Assembly: GCA_964636985.1 (NCBI GenBank)
Contig: CAZWSX010000014.1
Coordinates: 62,001-126,000, forward strand
Source: CAZWSX01 sp964636985
GTDB lineage: Bacteria > Planctomycetota > Planctomycetia > Pirellulales > Pirellulaceae
Direction of reading: 5' to 3'
Length of the DNA: 64,000 nt
Shown here: piece by piece, positions 1-8,672 of the stretch
Numbering within the stretch: position 1 is the stretch's first letter
How the letters are laid out: each line of letters opens with the position of its first letter
Notes under the pieces: model-generated
What the model was told of the DNA's origin: nothing
The model's input: the letters and a program-made list of their open reading frames with translations, nothing else
Database searches by the model: none
Program-made: the position numbers and the translations under genes

Positions 1-2
1 TC

Positions 3-1325
3 ACGTGGCAGACCGCCGCGAGCGAATTAGTCCCCGAACAGTTGGGCTCGACGCTGCTCGTGATGACGGGCGTCATGCTGGGCGGGGTAGCGAACGAGTT
101 GACCCTCGTTTTCCTCTCGCTCGAACTGATCTCGATCCCGATCTACATGCTCCTCTTCGTCGGAAAGCGGGATCGCGATTCGGCCGAAGCGACGGCGAAG
201 TACTTCTTCCTCAGCATCATGTCTTCGGCATGTTTGCTGTACGGTTTCAGCTTCCTGTACGGGATGGGTAAGTCGACCTACTTGCCCGACATCCGCGCGA
301 CGCTCGCGAATTTCGACAGCAACGACTGGCAAGGCCCGCTGATGCCGATTGCCCTCACGCTCACGCTGATCGGGCTCGGCTTCAAGATGGCGTTTGTGCC
401 GTTCCACTTTTACGCCCCCGACGTCTACCAAGGGACCACCAACTCCAACGCGGCACTTTTGGCGGTGGCCCCTAAGGCAGCTGGCGCCGTCGTGTTGATG
501 CGGCTCTTGTCGACAATCATTCCCGCCGATGGCGAATTCCTGTGGCGGGCGATGGTGATCCTCTCCATCGTGACAATCACCATCGGCAACGTGAGCGCGC
601 TGTGGCAAAAGAACGTTCGCCGCATGCTCGCCTTTTCCTCGATCGCGCATAGCGGTTACATGCTGATGGGCATCGCGGTGGTCGCTGCTCCATTTGCAAC
701 CGAAAAGCAAATCGCCGCAGGCGCAACGGGCGTCGTCTTTTACGTTCTGCTCTACAGTTTCTCGACCCTCGGTGCCTTCGCCGTGTTGTCGTCGATGAGC
801 ACGCGAGACCGCGAAGTAGGTGGGCTCGATGAACTCGCCGGACTGGCCAGAATCCAACCGGGCTTGGCAGGCGTGCTGGCGATCTTCATGTTTTCGCTGG
901 CAGGCATTCCACCGCTGGCCGGCTTTTGGGGAAAGCTGTCGCTGTTTTACAGCGCGATTGTCACAGGCATGAGCGACTCCGGATCGACCGGCACTTGGTT
1001 CATCGCCATGGCGATTGCTGGGGCGATCAACGCCGCGATTGGCGCTGCTTACTATCTGCGCGTCGTCGGCACGATGTATTTCCAACCAGCCGACAGCCGT
1101 CGCCCCGCCGGAGCACTCGATCCGGGATTCGGTTCCGTGATGGCCGCAGCGGCGTGTGCGATTGTGGTTCTCGGTATCAGCGCCGTACCCGGCATCGGCT
1201 GGCGTCCCTCGGAACGAGCCGGCAAGGCCTTGGCCAAGCCGATGCGCGTGGAAAAGAAAACCGACATCGTGACTACGCCGCACGATCAAACGCCTTCGGA
1301 TCAGGTTGCCGTCACGTCGCCTTAG
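3..1325 (+). CDS. nuoN: NADH-quinone oxidoreductase subunit N, 5'-truncated by window edge
   Basis: Membrane subunit of respiratory complex I, one of the antiporter-like subunits that couple NADH:quinone electron transfer to proton pumping. About 440 residues are visible. The reading frame is open to the first base, so perhaps 40-90 residues lie outside the window (E. coli NuoN is about 485). Many hydrophobic helices are evident. Family-typical stretches include FKMAFVPFHFYAPDVYQG, the segment ending RRMLAFSSIAHSGYML, and GIPPLAGFWGK near residue 300. NuoN is normally the last gene of a nuo operon, so the rest is expected to the left. A regulator gene starts about 50 bases downstream. Confidence 0.95.
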   Translation, partial: TWQTAASELVPEQLGSTLLVMTGVMLGGVANELTLVFLSLELISIPIYMLLFVGKRDRDSAEATAKYFFLSIMSSACLLYGFSFLYGMGKSTYLPDIRATLANFDSNDWQGPLMPIALTLTLIGLGFKMAFVPFHFYAPDVYQGTTNSNAALLAVAPKAAGAVVLMRLLSTIIPADGEFLWRAMVILSIVTITIGNVSALWQKNVRRMLAFSSIAHSGYMLMGIAVVAAPFATEKQIAAGATGVVFYVLLYSFSTLGAFAVLSSMSTRDREVGGLDELAGLARIQPGLAGVLAIFMFSLAGIPPLAGFWGKLSLFYSAIVTGMSDSGSTGTWFIAMAIAGAINAAIGAAYYLRVVGTMYFQPADSRRPAGALDPGFGSVMAAAACAIVVLGISAVPGIGWRPSERAGKALAKPMRVEKKTDIVTTPHDQTPSDQVAVTSP

Positions 1326-1376
1326 GTAATGCCGTCGCGGACGGCGCGTCCATTCCCAGCCAAACGGAGTTCGTCG

Positions 1377-2792
1377 ATGGCGAGCGAACGTAGGACTTCG
1401 CGGCAGTGGACGAAGTTGATCGAACGGACGGTCGCGCCGATCGTGATGATCGGCCCCGACCGCCGGCTGATGTTCGTCAACACAGCCGCCGAAGCGTGGC
1501 TGGGCGTTTCGGCCGACGACTTGCTGGGAAAACGCTGCGACTACACCAGCGAGGCTGATTCGGCGATTGCCCGCGCTGCTGCCGCTCTGGCACCGCCGCC
1601 TCACCTGGCCGAGACCCTGGCGTGCGATGTCACCATCGCTCTTCCGGCTGAAAACGCTGCCGTAAAGCGGCGCTCCGGCCGCTTCACGCGTTTGCGGCAG
1701 GAGGGCGGTTCGTTCGCCGTCGATCTATTGGTCATGGCGCAAGCGGACCTGCCGCCGGACCTTTCCGGCCGCGACGATCTGCATGTGGAACTGGCCAAGC
1801 TGCGCGCGGCGTGGGCTTCCCACTATCGGATCGAGCAGCTCATCGGCACGACGGTCGAGATGGCCAAGGTTCGCGATCAAGCGCGAGCCGCCGCGGCCTC
1901 GTCGTCGGCACGAACTGTTATCTCGGGCCCGCCGGGAACCGGGCGGGAATTTGTCGCCCGGGCAATCCACAATGCCCGTCCAGGCGCGGGGAAAGTTCCA
2001 CTCGCGCCCGTTTACTGCAAGGTCCTCGACGTCGAATCGCTGCACGAACTCTTGCGAAAGTTCCATCGCCGGTTCGGCCTTCCCACTGAGGAAGCCGCGC
2101 CGACGCTGATGCTGCTTGATATCGATCAGTTGCTGCCCGCCGTGCAAGCGGAGTTGCTTGGGTTCGTATCGCAGATTGGCTTCGATATTCCGGTCATCGC
2201 AACGTCGCGCTGGCCGCTGGTTGCGCTCGCGCAAAAAGGAAAGTTCGATCGCGAACTGGCGATGCGGCTCGAGATTGTTTCGATTCGCTTGCCTTCGCTC
2301 CGGCAACGCCGCGACGACATACCGCTCTTGGTTCAAAGCTTTGTGGAATCGCACAACGCTCTCGGCGGCAAGCAACTCGCCGGCGTTGCGCCCGAGGCAC
2401 TGGAGAGATTGCTCGCATGCACGTTTCGCGGAAACGTGGCGCAGTTGCGGGAGACGATTGCATCGGCGTGTCAGAAGGCGCAAGGGTCGTGGATTGTCGT
2501 TGCCGACCTGCCTGAGTTCTGCCGGCAGGCGGCCGAAGCTCTGGCCCACCCGCGCCGCGAACCGCAGGCGATCTCGCTCGACGAAGTGATGAACGACGTC
2601 GAGAAGGAACTCCTCACCCGAACGTTGTCATTGGCTCGCGGAAACAAATCCAAGGCGGCGGAGCTATTGCAAGTCACGCGGCCGCGTTTGCTGCGGCGGC
2701 TGGAGCAGCTCGGGTTGATCGACAAGGGAAGCGAACCTGCGGTGATCTTCGAAGAAATCGCGCCGGAAGAAGATCCGCCTAAGAAAATGTAA
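1377..2792 (+). CDS. PAS / NtrC-like AAA+ / Fis-type HTH regulator with degenerate ATPase
   Basis: Probable transcription regulator built like a sigma-54 enhancer-binding protein. Order: PAS-like segment near residues 15-75 (PIVMIGPDRRLMFVNTAAEAWLG), an AAA+ region near 175-390, and a C-terminal Fis-type helix-turn-helix near 430-465 (LARGNKSKAAELLQVTRPRLLRRLEQLG). The ATPase looks decayed. The P-loop reads GPPGTGRE rather than GETGTGKE, the Walker B region is LMLLDIDQL, and I find no GAFTGA loop, which classical activators use to contact sigma-54. It may therefore regulate without remodelling sigma-54 polymerase. The ATG at 1377 has GGAG seven bases upstream. An in-frame ATG at 1329 lacks a comparable site. 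The next gene starts 20 bases downstream. Confidence 0.82.
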   Translation: MASERRTSRQWTKLIERTVAPIVMIGPDRRLMFVNTAAEAWLGVSADDLLGKRCDYTSEADSAIARAAAALAPPPHLAETLACDVTIALPAENAAVKRRSGRFTRLRQEGGSFAVDLLVMAQADLPPDLSGRDDLHVELAKLRAAWASHYRIEQLIGTTVEMAKVRDQARAAAASSSARTVISGPPGTGREFVARAIHNARPGAGKVPLAPVYCKVLDVESLHELLRKFHRRFGLPTEEAAPTLMLLDIDQLLPAVQAELLGFVSQIGFDIPVIATSRWPLVALAQKGKFDRELAMRLEIVSIRLPSLRQRRDDIPLLVQSFVESHNALGGKQLAGVAPEALERLLACTFRGNVAQLRETIASACQKAQGSWIVVADLPEFCRQAAEALAHPRREPQAISLDEVMNDVEKELLTRTLSLARGNKSKAAELLQVTRPRLLRRLEQLGLIDKGSEPAVIFEEIAPEEDPPKKM

Positions 2793-2812
2793 CTTTCGGG
2801 ATCACGCCGCGC

Positions 2813-3289
2813 ATGCCGAATCAATCGCGATCCACTGTGCCATCTCCCCGTGGACGGTTTCGTATTGTGGTGTGCGAACGCGCGCCACGGTGGGCGATTC
2901 TTCTGCGGACGCTCGAACACTCGTGGCCTCTGATCGAAACGCGCAGCCTGCAGCTTGCCGACGAAGCGCTGGCCAGTGAGGCCGCCGGCGGGCAATTAAT
3001 TGTGGTCGCGGTCGACGACGCCGGTGACGCCGCAACGCTAGGCCGCGTCGATCAGTGGACCACTTTGGACCCGGCCCCTGTTGTTCTCGTCGCTAAGGAC
3101 GCCATGACCGAGGCCGAGGAGTGGCTTTGGCGCGAAGCGGGTGCCGCGGACGTGCTCGCATCTCCCACGGATGTGCGCAAAGTATCGCGGATCTTGTTAA
3201 GACTTTGTCCGGCCGGTCCGGAAAGCCAGCTGGACACCCTCCGCGCTGAATTAACCGCAAGGCTGCCTTACGCCCAGGCCCTTGGTTGA
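2813..3289 (+). CDS. Receiver-like hypothetical protein
   Basis: A 158-residue protein of unknown function. Its pattern of alternating strands and helices (RIVVCER..., QLIVVAVDD, PVVLVAKDAMTEAEEWLWREAGAADVLASP) resembles a response-regulator receiver or flavodoxin-like fold, including the 'GA.D.L..P' type ending of receiver domains. I do not see an unambiguous phospho-acceptor aspartate context, so it may be a pseudo-receiver. It follows the PAS/AAA regulator by 20 bases on the same strand and is probably co-transcribed, which suggests a role in the same signalling path. The fold call comes from pattern only. Confidence 0.6.
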   Translation: MPNQSRSTVPSPRGRFRIVVCERAPRWAILLRTLEHSWPLIETRSLQLADEALASEAAGGQLIVVAVDDAGDAATLGRVDQWTTLDPAPVVLVAKDAMTEAEEWLWREAGAADVLASPTDVRKVSRILLRLCPAGPESQLDTLRAELTARLPYAQALG

Positions 3290-3321
3290 CGGCGCCTATC
3301 GGTGCGGCTAGGTTCGCATGA

Positions 3322-3891
3322 ATGAATGCATCGCATCCTGCCCGCTGGACGCCCGATCTTTCTCGACTGATCGCGCTTTTCTATTCGGACCCAAACGAGT
3401 GCGGCAAGTTCACGCGTTTGGAAGCGGACCAGATGCCGCAACCGGCTCGGCGCTTGCTCGACCACGAGCATCACATGACGGTCACGGTCGAGTCGTTCCA
3501 CGGCTGCCCAGTCGACGTCCAAGTGGTGGAAAACCGAATCGAATCGGGTCTCTATGTCCGCAAGATTGTGCTGGTTCGCCAGTCAGATCGGAAGCCCGTG
3601 CAGTTTGGAATCGTGCGGATGGATTTTCGCTTTGTTTCGGACGACGTCAAGCGCGCCATTGAAAGCCGGAAAATTCCTTTGGGAAGAGTGTTGATCCAGC
3701 ACAATGTGTTGCGGCGCGTGGAACTGTTTTCCTTATGGAAGGTCGAAGCGGGTACCGACCTCGCAAATCTGCTGGAAGCCGAGCCGGGGCAAACCTTGTA
3801 CGGCCGGACCGCTCTGATCCACTGCGACGGCCAACCCGCCGTGGAACTTCTGGAAGTCCTCGCCCCGGCGTCGTTGACGGAAGATCGGTAA
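3322..3891 (+). CDS. Chorismate-pyruvate-lyase-like (UbiC/UTRA fold) protein
   Basis: A 189-residue protein resembling the chorismate lyase-like fold. Residues about 45-140 show a strand-rich core ending in the segment IPLGRVLIQHNVLRRVEL. This parallels the PLGRxL..s.l.R motif of UbiC, where the Arg and adjacent residues bind the 4-hydroxybenzoate product. If enzymatic it would release pyruvate from chorismate to give 4-hydroxybenzoate. Alternatively it may be a UTRA-like ligand sensor. The ATG at 3322 follows CTAGG by about eight bases. It trails the two regulator-like genes on the same strand with a 32-base gap. The function is inferred from one motif and the overall length. Confidence 0.55.
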   Translation: MNASHPARWTPDLSRLIALFYSDPNECGKFTRLEADQMPQPARRLLDHEHHMTVTVESFHGCPVDVQVVENRIESGLYVRKIVLVRQSDRKPVQFGIVRMDFRFVSDDVKRAIESRKIPLGRVLIQHNVLRRVELFSLWKVEAGTDLANLLEAEPGQTLYGRTALIHCDGQPAVELLEVLAPASLTEDR

Positions 3892-4077
3892 CTGCCGTTC
3901 GTTCTTAGCCCCGCTCTCAATCGTTATCTCTCCTGTCCCATCGTGTAGTTAGGCGCTACGTGAGATGGCGTCTCGGTGTATGATTGAGGCTCGTTTGGCG
4001 CGGTTTGCTCATGGCATTACCTCGCGGCCATTCCCCTCCTTTGCTTGTTCCCACCTGAGTCGAAGAAAGCACCCCGT

Positions 4078-5625
4078 ATGTCGAAGGGCAAAGACGAACC
4101 GGCAATGTCGGTTCCAACGCACGTGAAGTGGTTGATTCTGGTCATCGCGTCGATCGGCTTTGCGTTCGACATTTACGAGTTGTTGATGCTGCCGTTGATC
4201 GCGCGTGACGCGATTGGGGAGTTGTTGCCGAAGGCGTCGATTGCGGACCGTCAAATGTGGCGCGGGTATTTGTTCTTCGTGCCGGCCCTCGTTGGCGGGG
4301 TTGTGGGTCTTTGGGGCGGTTATTTGACGGATCGTCTTGGCCGACGATCGGTGTTGACATGGAGCATCTTGCTTTACGCGTTTAGCGCGTTCTTTGCCGG
4401 TTTCTCGACCAACATCTACATGCTCATTCTTCTGCGATGCGGCTGCTTCATTGGCGTATGTGTTGAGTTCGTCGCGGCCGTCGCATGGTTGGCCGAGTTG
4501 TTCCCCGATCACGACGAACGTGAACGTGTGCTTGGATACACGCAGGCCTTCTCCTCCATCGGTGGTTTGTTGGTGGCGGTGGCTTTTGGAATCTGCGGTG
4601 CCTATGGTGCATCGTTTCCGGCCATTGCTATGCCCGGCTTTCTAGCGGGCCTGCTGGGGCAGGTCACCGAGCAGGGAAGCCATGCGGCGTGGCGATATAC
4701 GTTGATGTCCGGCGTGATCCCGGCGATTCCCTTGATCCTGATTCGCCCGTTCCTGCCCGAGTCTCCCGCCTGGGCAGCGAAGGCCGCTCAAGGGAATTTG
4801 CGCCGCCCCAGCATTGCCGAGTTGTTCTCGCCAGAGCTTGCGCGAACCACCATTGTTACGACCCTAATGTTTGCGTGCAGTTTTGGAGCTGCCTTTGGTG
4901 CGATCCAGCAGTTGCAGGAAATCACCCCCGGCCTGAAAGTGGCTCCCGAGTATCAACAAGCCGCGCTGGATAAAGCCAAGAAAGCTGGCACCATTCCAGA
5001 AGATCCCGAAAAAGCTAAGCCGGTCATTGCTAGAGAAAAACAGAATGGTCTGGTGAAGTTGAATTCCGAATACACCAAGGTGCAGGAAATTGGCGGCTTG
5101 GTGGGGCGGTTTATTTTTGCTTTTTTGGCGACGCGAATCCTCAGCCAGCGCACGCTGCTGCGATTGTTCCAAGTGCCCGGTCTGATCGTCGTTCCGTTGG
5201 TTTTTTGGTTCTTCCTGACCATACCGAACACGGAATATTTCCGCCTCGATTTGAAGCGGATCTTCTTTGGCGAAATTCCAATCACCACGATGTCGCTGGG
5301 AATATTCCTTTGCGGCTTGTTTACGGTGGCCCAGTTCAGCTTTTGGGGGAACTACCTTCCGCGCGTGTACCCGCTTCACTTGCGTGGAACCGGAGAGAGT
5401 TTCGCCGCCAACATTGGCGGCCGCATGTTCGGCACCCTGTTTGCCTGGGTGACCACGACGATCGTCGGCCTCTATCCCAGAATCGACGATCAGTTAGAAG
5501 CCGCCAAAGAAAACCCCTACCGTTACGCTGTGGTGGCAGCGGGCGTTGCACTGACTGTTTATGTGGTCGGCTTCCTCGCCAGCTTCTGGCTCCCTGAGCC
5601 CAAAGTCGAACGCTTGGATCACTAA
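4078..5625 (+). CDS. MFS transporter
   Basis: Major facilitator superfamily carrier of about 515 residues with 12 predicted helices. The N-terminal helix VKWLILVIASIGFAFDIYELLMLPLI is followed by the family A-motif-like loop GGYLTDRLGRRSVL between helices 2 and 3. A central hydrophilic loop (about residues 290-345) is unusually long and Lys-rich (DKAKKAGTIPEDPEKAKP). The start regions resemble AAHS/sugar-acid carriers, but the substrate cannot be told. The ATG at 4078 is preferred to a TTG at 4045 because the protein then begins just before the first helix. No partner gene is adjacent; the next gene is convergent. Confidence 0.85.
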   Translation: MSKGKDEPAMSVPTHVKWLILVIASIGFAFDIYELLMLPLIARDAIGELLPKASIADRQMWRGYLFFVPALVGGVVGLWGGYLTDRLGRRSVLTWSILLYAFSAFFAGFSTNIYMLILLRCGCFIGVCVEFVAAVAWLAELFPDHDERERVLGYTQAFSSIGGLLVAVAFGICGAYGASFPAIAMPGFLAGLLGQVTEQGSHAAWRYTLMSGVIPAIPLILIRPFLPESPAWAAKAAQGNLRRPSIAELFSPELARTTIVTTLMFACSFGAAFGAIQQLQEITPGLKVAPEYQQAALDKAKKAGTIPEDPEKAKPVIAREKQNGLVKLNSEYTKVQEIGGLVGRFIFAFLATRILSQRTLLRLFQVPGLIVVPLVFWFFLTIPNTEYFRLDLKRIFFGEIPITTMSLGIFLCGLFTVAQFSFWGNYLPRVYPLHLRGTGESFAANIGGRMFGTLFAWVTTTIVGLYPRIDDQLEAAKENPYRYAVVAAGVALTVYVVGFLASFWLPEPKVERLDH

Positions 5626-5645
5626 GCAGACGCCTGGCGCGACGT

Positions 5646-5904
5646 TCAGTCCTCAATGACAAATGGATACCGGAGCCGCAAGATCTCGCGCTCCTCGGGG
5701 CTGTACCGGGCCAGTTGAAGCTTCAAGGTGTACCCGCCCACCAGCTTTCCGTCTTGCGCAAACATCATCCGCAGAAAGCGTGACGGGATCGGCCTGAAAT
5801 ACCGGCGACGACGTCGCGGCGAAGTACAAGATGGCCAGCCCCGCAACGACGCCGGCCATCCTGACGAGGACGCCCAGCGATTCCCCGTTGCTTGGGCGAT
5901 CCAT
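5646..5904 (-). pseudogene. Small membrane protein with an apparent single-base frameshift
   Basis: The ATG at 5904 lies 24 bases after the tatC stop and has GGAAG about seven bases upstream. It opens a frame with a clear transmembrane helix (VLVRMAGVVAGLAILYFAATS). That frame then turns Arg/Pro-rich, while the neighbouring frame carries a natural-looking tail (DGKLVGGYTLKLQLARYSPE... ending PFVIED). Removing one base from the AAA run at 5760-5762 (GTTT on the coding strand) joins them into one 85-residue protein with a single N-terminal anchor and a charged C-terminal domain. It is probably the last gene of the tatC transcript. It could be a sequencing error, a true pseudogene, or a programmed shift. 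An internal ATG at 5768 could also make just the 40-residue tail. Confidence 0.6.
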
Positions 5905-5928
5905 CTTCTTCTTCCGAAAAGCGTTTGC

Positions 5929-7365
5929 TTACGGCTCGTAGGCATCGGGGAATGGATTACGGCTGCGGGGCAGCCATTTGCACAGACCGATTCCTAGCAC
6001 GTATAGGGCGCACAGCGGCAGTGCCATCAATAGCATGCTGTACGGGTCGCCACCGGGCGTCAGCATCATCGCCATCACGAAGATGATCAAAATGGCCACG
6101 CGCCAGTGTTCGATGAATACGTCGACGGTCACAATGCCGATGCGGTTCAAAAACAGCATCACCAGTGGCAACTGGAAGCTGACACCGAACCCAAGCGGCA
6201 ACAGCAGCACAAAGCCCATCCAGTCGCCCATCCGCGGGTCGGGGTTGATGTTGAGCCAGTCGTTGAACATGAACAAGAATTCGAGCACGGGCTTGAACAC
6301 AAAGAAGAACGCCAACGACGCCCCCGCCATGAACAAGACCGCGCTAATAGGCAAGAACACGTAGATGTATTTGCGCTCGTGCGGATAGAGTCCCGTCGCG
6401 ACAAATGACCAAATCTGATAGGCGATCCACGGGAGCGAGAGGGCAAATCCAAAGACGAACGACGCTTTCATCCAGATCATGAAAGCTTCCTGCGTCCCCA
6501 GCGACTGGACGCGGACATCGACCTTTTCCCACTTCATCAACTGAACCAGTTGCAACCTTGGGGGACGCAGGCAATCGGAAAGCGCGCCCGATATCACGAG
6601 CCGATTCAGCCGCAAGCGATCGTCCACGGTAGCGGAGCCCGATTTGATCGACGAGCGCAGTTCGCTTACCGATTCCCGCGTGGAGTAGTCGCCCGGTTCG
6701 AATTTGCTGAGTCCTTCGCTTTCGCACAGCTCAGGTAGATTGCTAAGCCGATTGATCATCTCGACCATGGCCTGCTTATCGGCCGCGTCGATTTTGTCCT
6801 CTGGTGTGCCAGCCAACCGTTTGACGAGCACACGTTCCTCGTCGGTCAGCGCCGCTGCGATCGATTTCACGGCTGCATCGCTGCCGGGATCGTTCAAGCG
6901 CGAAGCGAGCCTGGCGAAGCGCGGCTCGACCGTGTGAATCATGAAGCCCGAGTGGACCACGTCATCGATGGTGAACGCCGCCACCTTCCGGCTGAGAAGT
7001 CCCAAGTCCTTGACCGGCAACCCCAACGCCTCCAAGTAAGAAACGGGTTCCACTTCCTCGAATCTCGGCGCCTTCTTCTCGTGCTCGATCAGGTTTTCCA
7101 TTTCGGCCGGAACGCGCTTGCCCAGCTTGTCGTAATGGGCTTTCAACTCGTTTCCTGCCCGCTTCAGGTAAAACGACTGGAGCGCCTGTTCCAAAGGCGC
7201 CTGAATGAATCGAATCACCCGGTCGGCGACCAAAAAACCGATCACCAGGCAAACCAGCAAGCCCATGATGGCGCGGATCAGGACGACGCGCAACTCTTCG
7301 AGGTGTTCCCCGAAGGTCATCATCGGTCCGCCTTCGAAATTGTCGGATTGTGGCGCTTTCAACAT
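5929..7365 (-). CDS. tatC: Sec-independent translocase subunit TatC with large first periplasmic loop
   Basis: Integral membrane receptor of the twin-arginine translocase. The N-terminal signature FGEHLEELRVVLIRAIMG (from about residue 18), TM1, and the conserved block from TQEAFMIWMKASFVFGFALSLPWIAYQIWSF onward with ...GLYPHERK are diagnostic; about five more helices follow. The protein is 478 residues, whereas ordinary TatC is about 250. The excess lies between TM1 and the family block, residues about 65-285, as a charged, helix-rich soluble segment predicted to be periplasmic. The start could be ATG 7365 or ATG 7323 (AAGGCGG upstream). A Tat-type signal peptide occurs in the window at 53323. 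The small membrane protein follows after 24 bases. Confidence 0.93.
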   Translation of the reverse strand: MLKAPQSDNFEGGPMMTFGEHLEELRVVLIRAIMGLLVCLVIGFLVADRVIRFIQAPLEQALQSFYLKRAGNELKAHYDKLGKRVPAEMENLIEHEKKAPRFEEVEPVSYLEALGLPVKDLGLLSRKVAAFTIDDVVHSGFMIHTVEPRFARLASRLNDPGSDAAVKSIAAALTDEERVLVKRLAGTPEDKIDAADKQAMVEMINRLSNLPELCESEGLSKFEPGDYSTRESVSELRSSIKSGSATVDDRLRLNRLVISGALSDCLRPPRLQLVQLMKWEKVDVRVQSLGTQEAFMIWMKASFVFGFALSLPWIAYQIWSFVATGLYPHERKYIYVFLPISAVLFMAGASLAFFFVFKPVLEFLFMFNDWLNINPDPRMGDWMGFVLLLPLGFGVSFQLPLVMLFLNRIGIVTVDVFIEHWRVAILIIFVMAMMLTPGGDPYSMLLMALPLCALYVLGIGLCKWLPRSRNPFPDAYEP

Positions 7366-7515
7366 GGGAGGTACCCTGCGAGAAGTGGCTCTGGCGGTGG
7401 GCGCCGCGGGCAAATAGGGGCTCCGCGGACGGCCGACGAGTCGGCACCACTCACTCTATCACGGTACGTGCCAAGCCTTCAATTCCGCAGGCTTTTCGCC
7501 ATCGATTCACGCGAA

Positions 7516-7531
7516 AGGCCCGATCGGGCCT
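7516..7531. promoter_or_regulatory. 16-bp perfect palindrome in the tatC/manA divergent region
   Basis: AGGCCCGATCGGGCCT is its own reverse complement and sits near the middle of the roughly 300-base noncoding stretch between the divergent starts of tatC and the phosphomannose isomerase gene. Its position suits an operator, but nothing else in the sequence identifies a regulator. I see no clear promoter or RNA gene in the rest of this gap. Confidence 0.3.
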
Positions 7532-7662
7532 CGACGGAACGTTACGATTCTTTCCACCGACACAAGTGGAACCGCCTCATTTCCCAGGTCGCGGAAATCG
7601 GTCACATTACAAACTGAGAAAGCGAACACATTATGTTCCCAGTCGTTTGAGGGCATGCACGG

Positions 7663-8622
7663 ATGTCGAAAGTTGGTCTCCTGCGGTTTCATCCCGTTTT
7701 TCGCCGCTATATCTGGGGCGGACGGCGGCTCGGCGAAGTTTTGGGCAAGCCGATCGGCGAAGGAACCGACTACGCCGAGAGCTGGGAAATCGTCGATCGC
7801 GGCGACGATCAAACGGTGGTCGTCGCCGGACCATGGCAAGGAAAATCGCTCGGCGAATTAGTAAAAAATCACGGCCCTGAATTGCTGGGGCGGCACCACC
7901 CGCAGGCAAGTTTTCCGCTCCTCTTTAAATTGCTCGATTGCAACCAAGACCTGTCGGTGCAGGTCCACCCCAACGACGAACAAGGGGCCAAGCTCCCCAA
8001 GCCCGATCTTGGCAAGACCGAAGCATGGGTGATCCTCGATGCGAAGCCCGGCGCCAAGTTGTTTTCGGGCATCAAACGTGGATTCGATCGCCACGCAGTC
8101 GAGCGCGAGATCGCCCGCAACACGTTGCCGCTGTGCCTCCACACCGTCGAAGCCAAGGCAGGTGATTGCATCTTCGTTCCAGCGGGAACCGTTCACGCTT
8201 TAGGTTCCGGGTTCCTCGTGGCCGAAATCCAGCAAGCCAGTGATACCACGTTTCGCTTGTTCGATTGGAATCGTGTTGGCGGTGATGGCAAACCGCGACC
8301 GCTTCACGTCGAACAAGGACTGGCCGTGTCCGATTTTGTGACTGGGCCTGTTTCGCCTCAGACGCCTAAGCCGACAAGCCGAGAGGGTGTCGAACAGCTG
8401 GTTGCTTGCGACAAGTTCGTGCTGAACCGGTGGACTATTGATAAGCCCAACAATTTGCCAAGCGACAACACTTGTCGAATTGTTTACGTTGCCTCGGGTA
8501 CGATGAGCGTCGCGGGAGAGCAACTCGTTGCGGGACAGACGATTTTGGTTCCTGCTGTGGCAGGAGGATTGGAGATCGCGCCCCAAGGCAAAAGTGTGTT
8601 GCTCGAGGCGCATTTGCCCTAG
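7663..8622 (+). CDS. manA: Mannose-6-phosphate isomerase, class I (short form)
   Basis: Zinc enzyme interconverting mannose-6-phosphate and fructose-6-phosphate, feeding GDP-sugar and glycan synthesis in the cytoplasm. The 319-residue length fits the short Bacillus-type ManA. Key segments: N-terminal IWGGRRLGEVLG, the metal-site motif QVHPND near residue 102, GKTEAWVIL, VPAGTVHALGSGFLVAEIQQASDTTFRLFDWNR in the cupin core, and a second small cupin at the C-terminus. ATG 7663 has a GAGGG element about ten bases upstream. It is a stand-alone gene between a divergent tatC and a convergent membrane protein gene. Confidence 0.92.
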   Translation: MSKVGLLRFHPVFRRYIWGGRRLGEVLGKPIGEGTDYAESWEIVDRGDDQTVVVAGPWQGKSLGELVKNHGPELLGRHHPQASFPLLFKLLDCNQDLSVQVHPNDEQGAKLPKPDLGKTEAWVILDAKPGAKLFSGIKRGFDRHAVEREIARNTLPLCLHTVEAKAGDCIFVPAGTVHALGSGFLVAEIQQASDTTFRLFDWNRVGGDGKPRPLHVEQGLAVSDFVTGPVSPQTPKPTSREGVEQLVACDKFVLNRWTIDKPNNLPSDNTCRIVYVASGTMSVAGEQLVAGQTILVPAVAGGLEIAPQGKSVLLEAHLP

Positions 8623-8672
8623 GCAGCGTCCTTCGTCGGACGTCGCTTTGAGTGGTAGTGCGTCTGCCGAGG

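Noticed and set aside
27..1604. A 525-residue open frame on the minus strand across nuoN
   Set aside because: It is a mirror frame of a clear coding gene with Arg/His/Gly-rich composition and no domain or ribosome site.
7516..7531. A terminator for manA or tatC
   Set aside because: It lies between divergent starts, so it cannot end either gene; recorded only as a palindrome.
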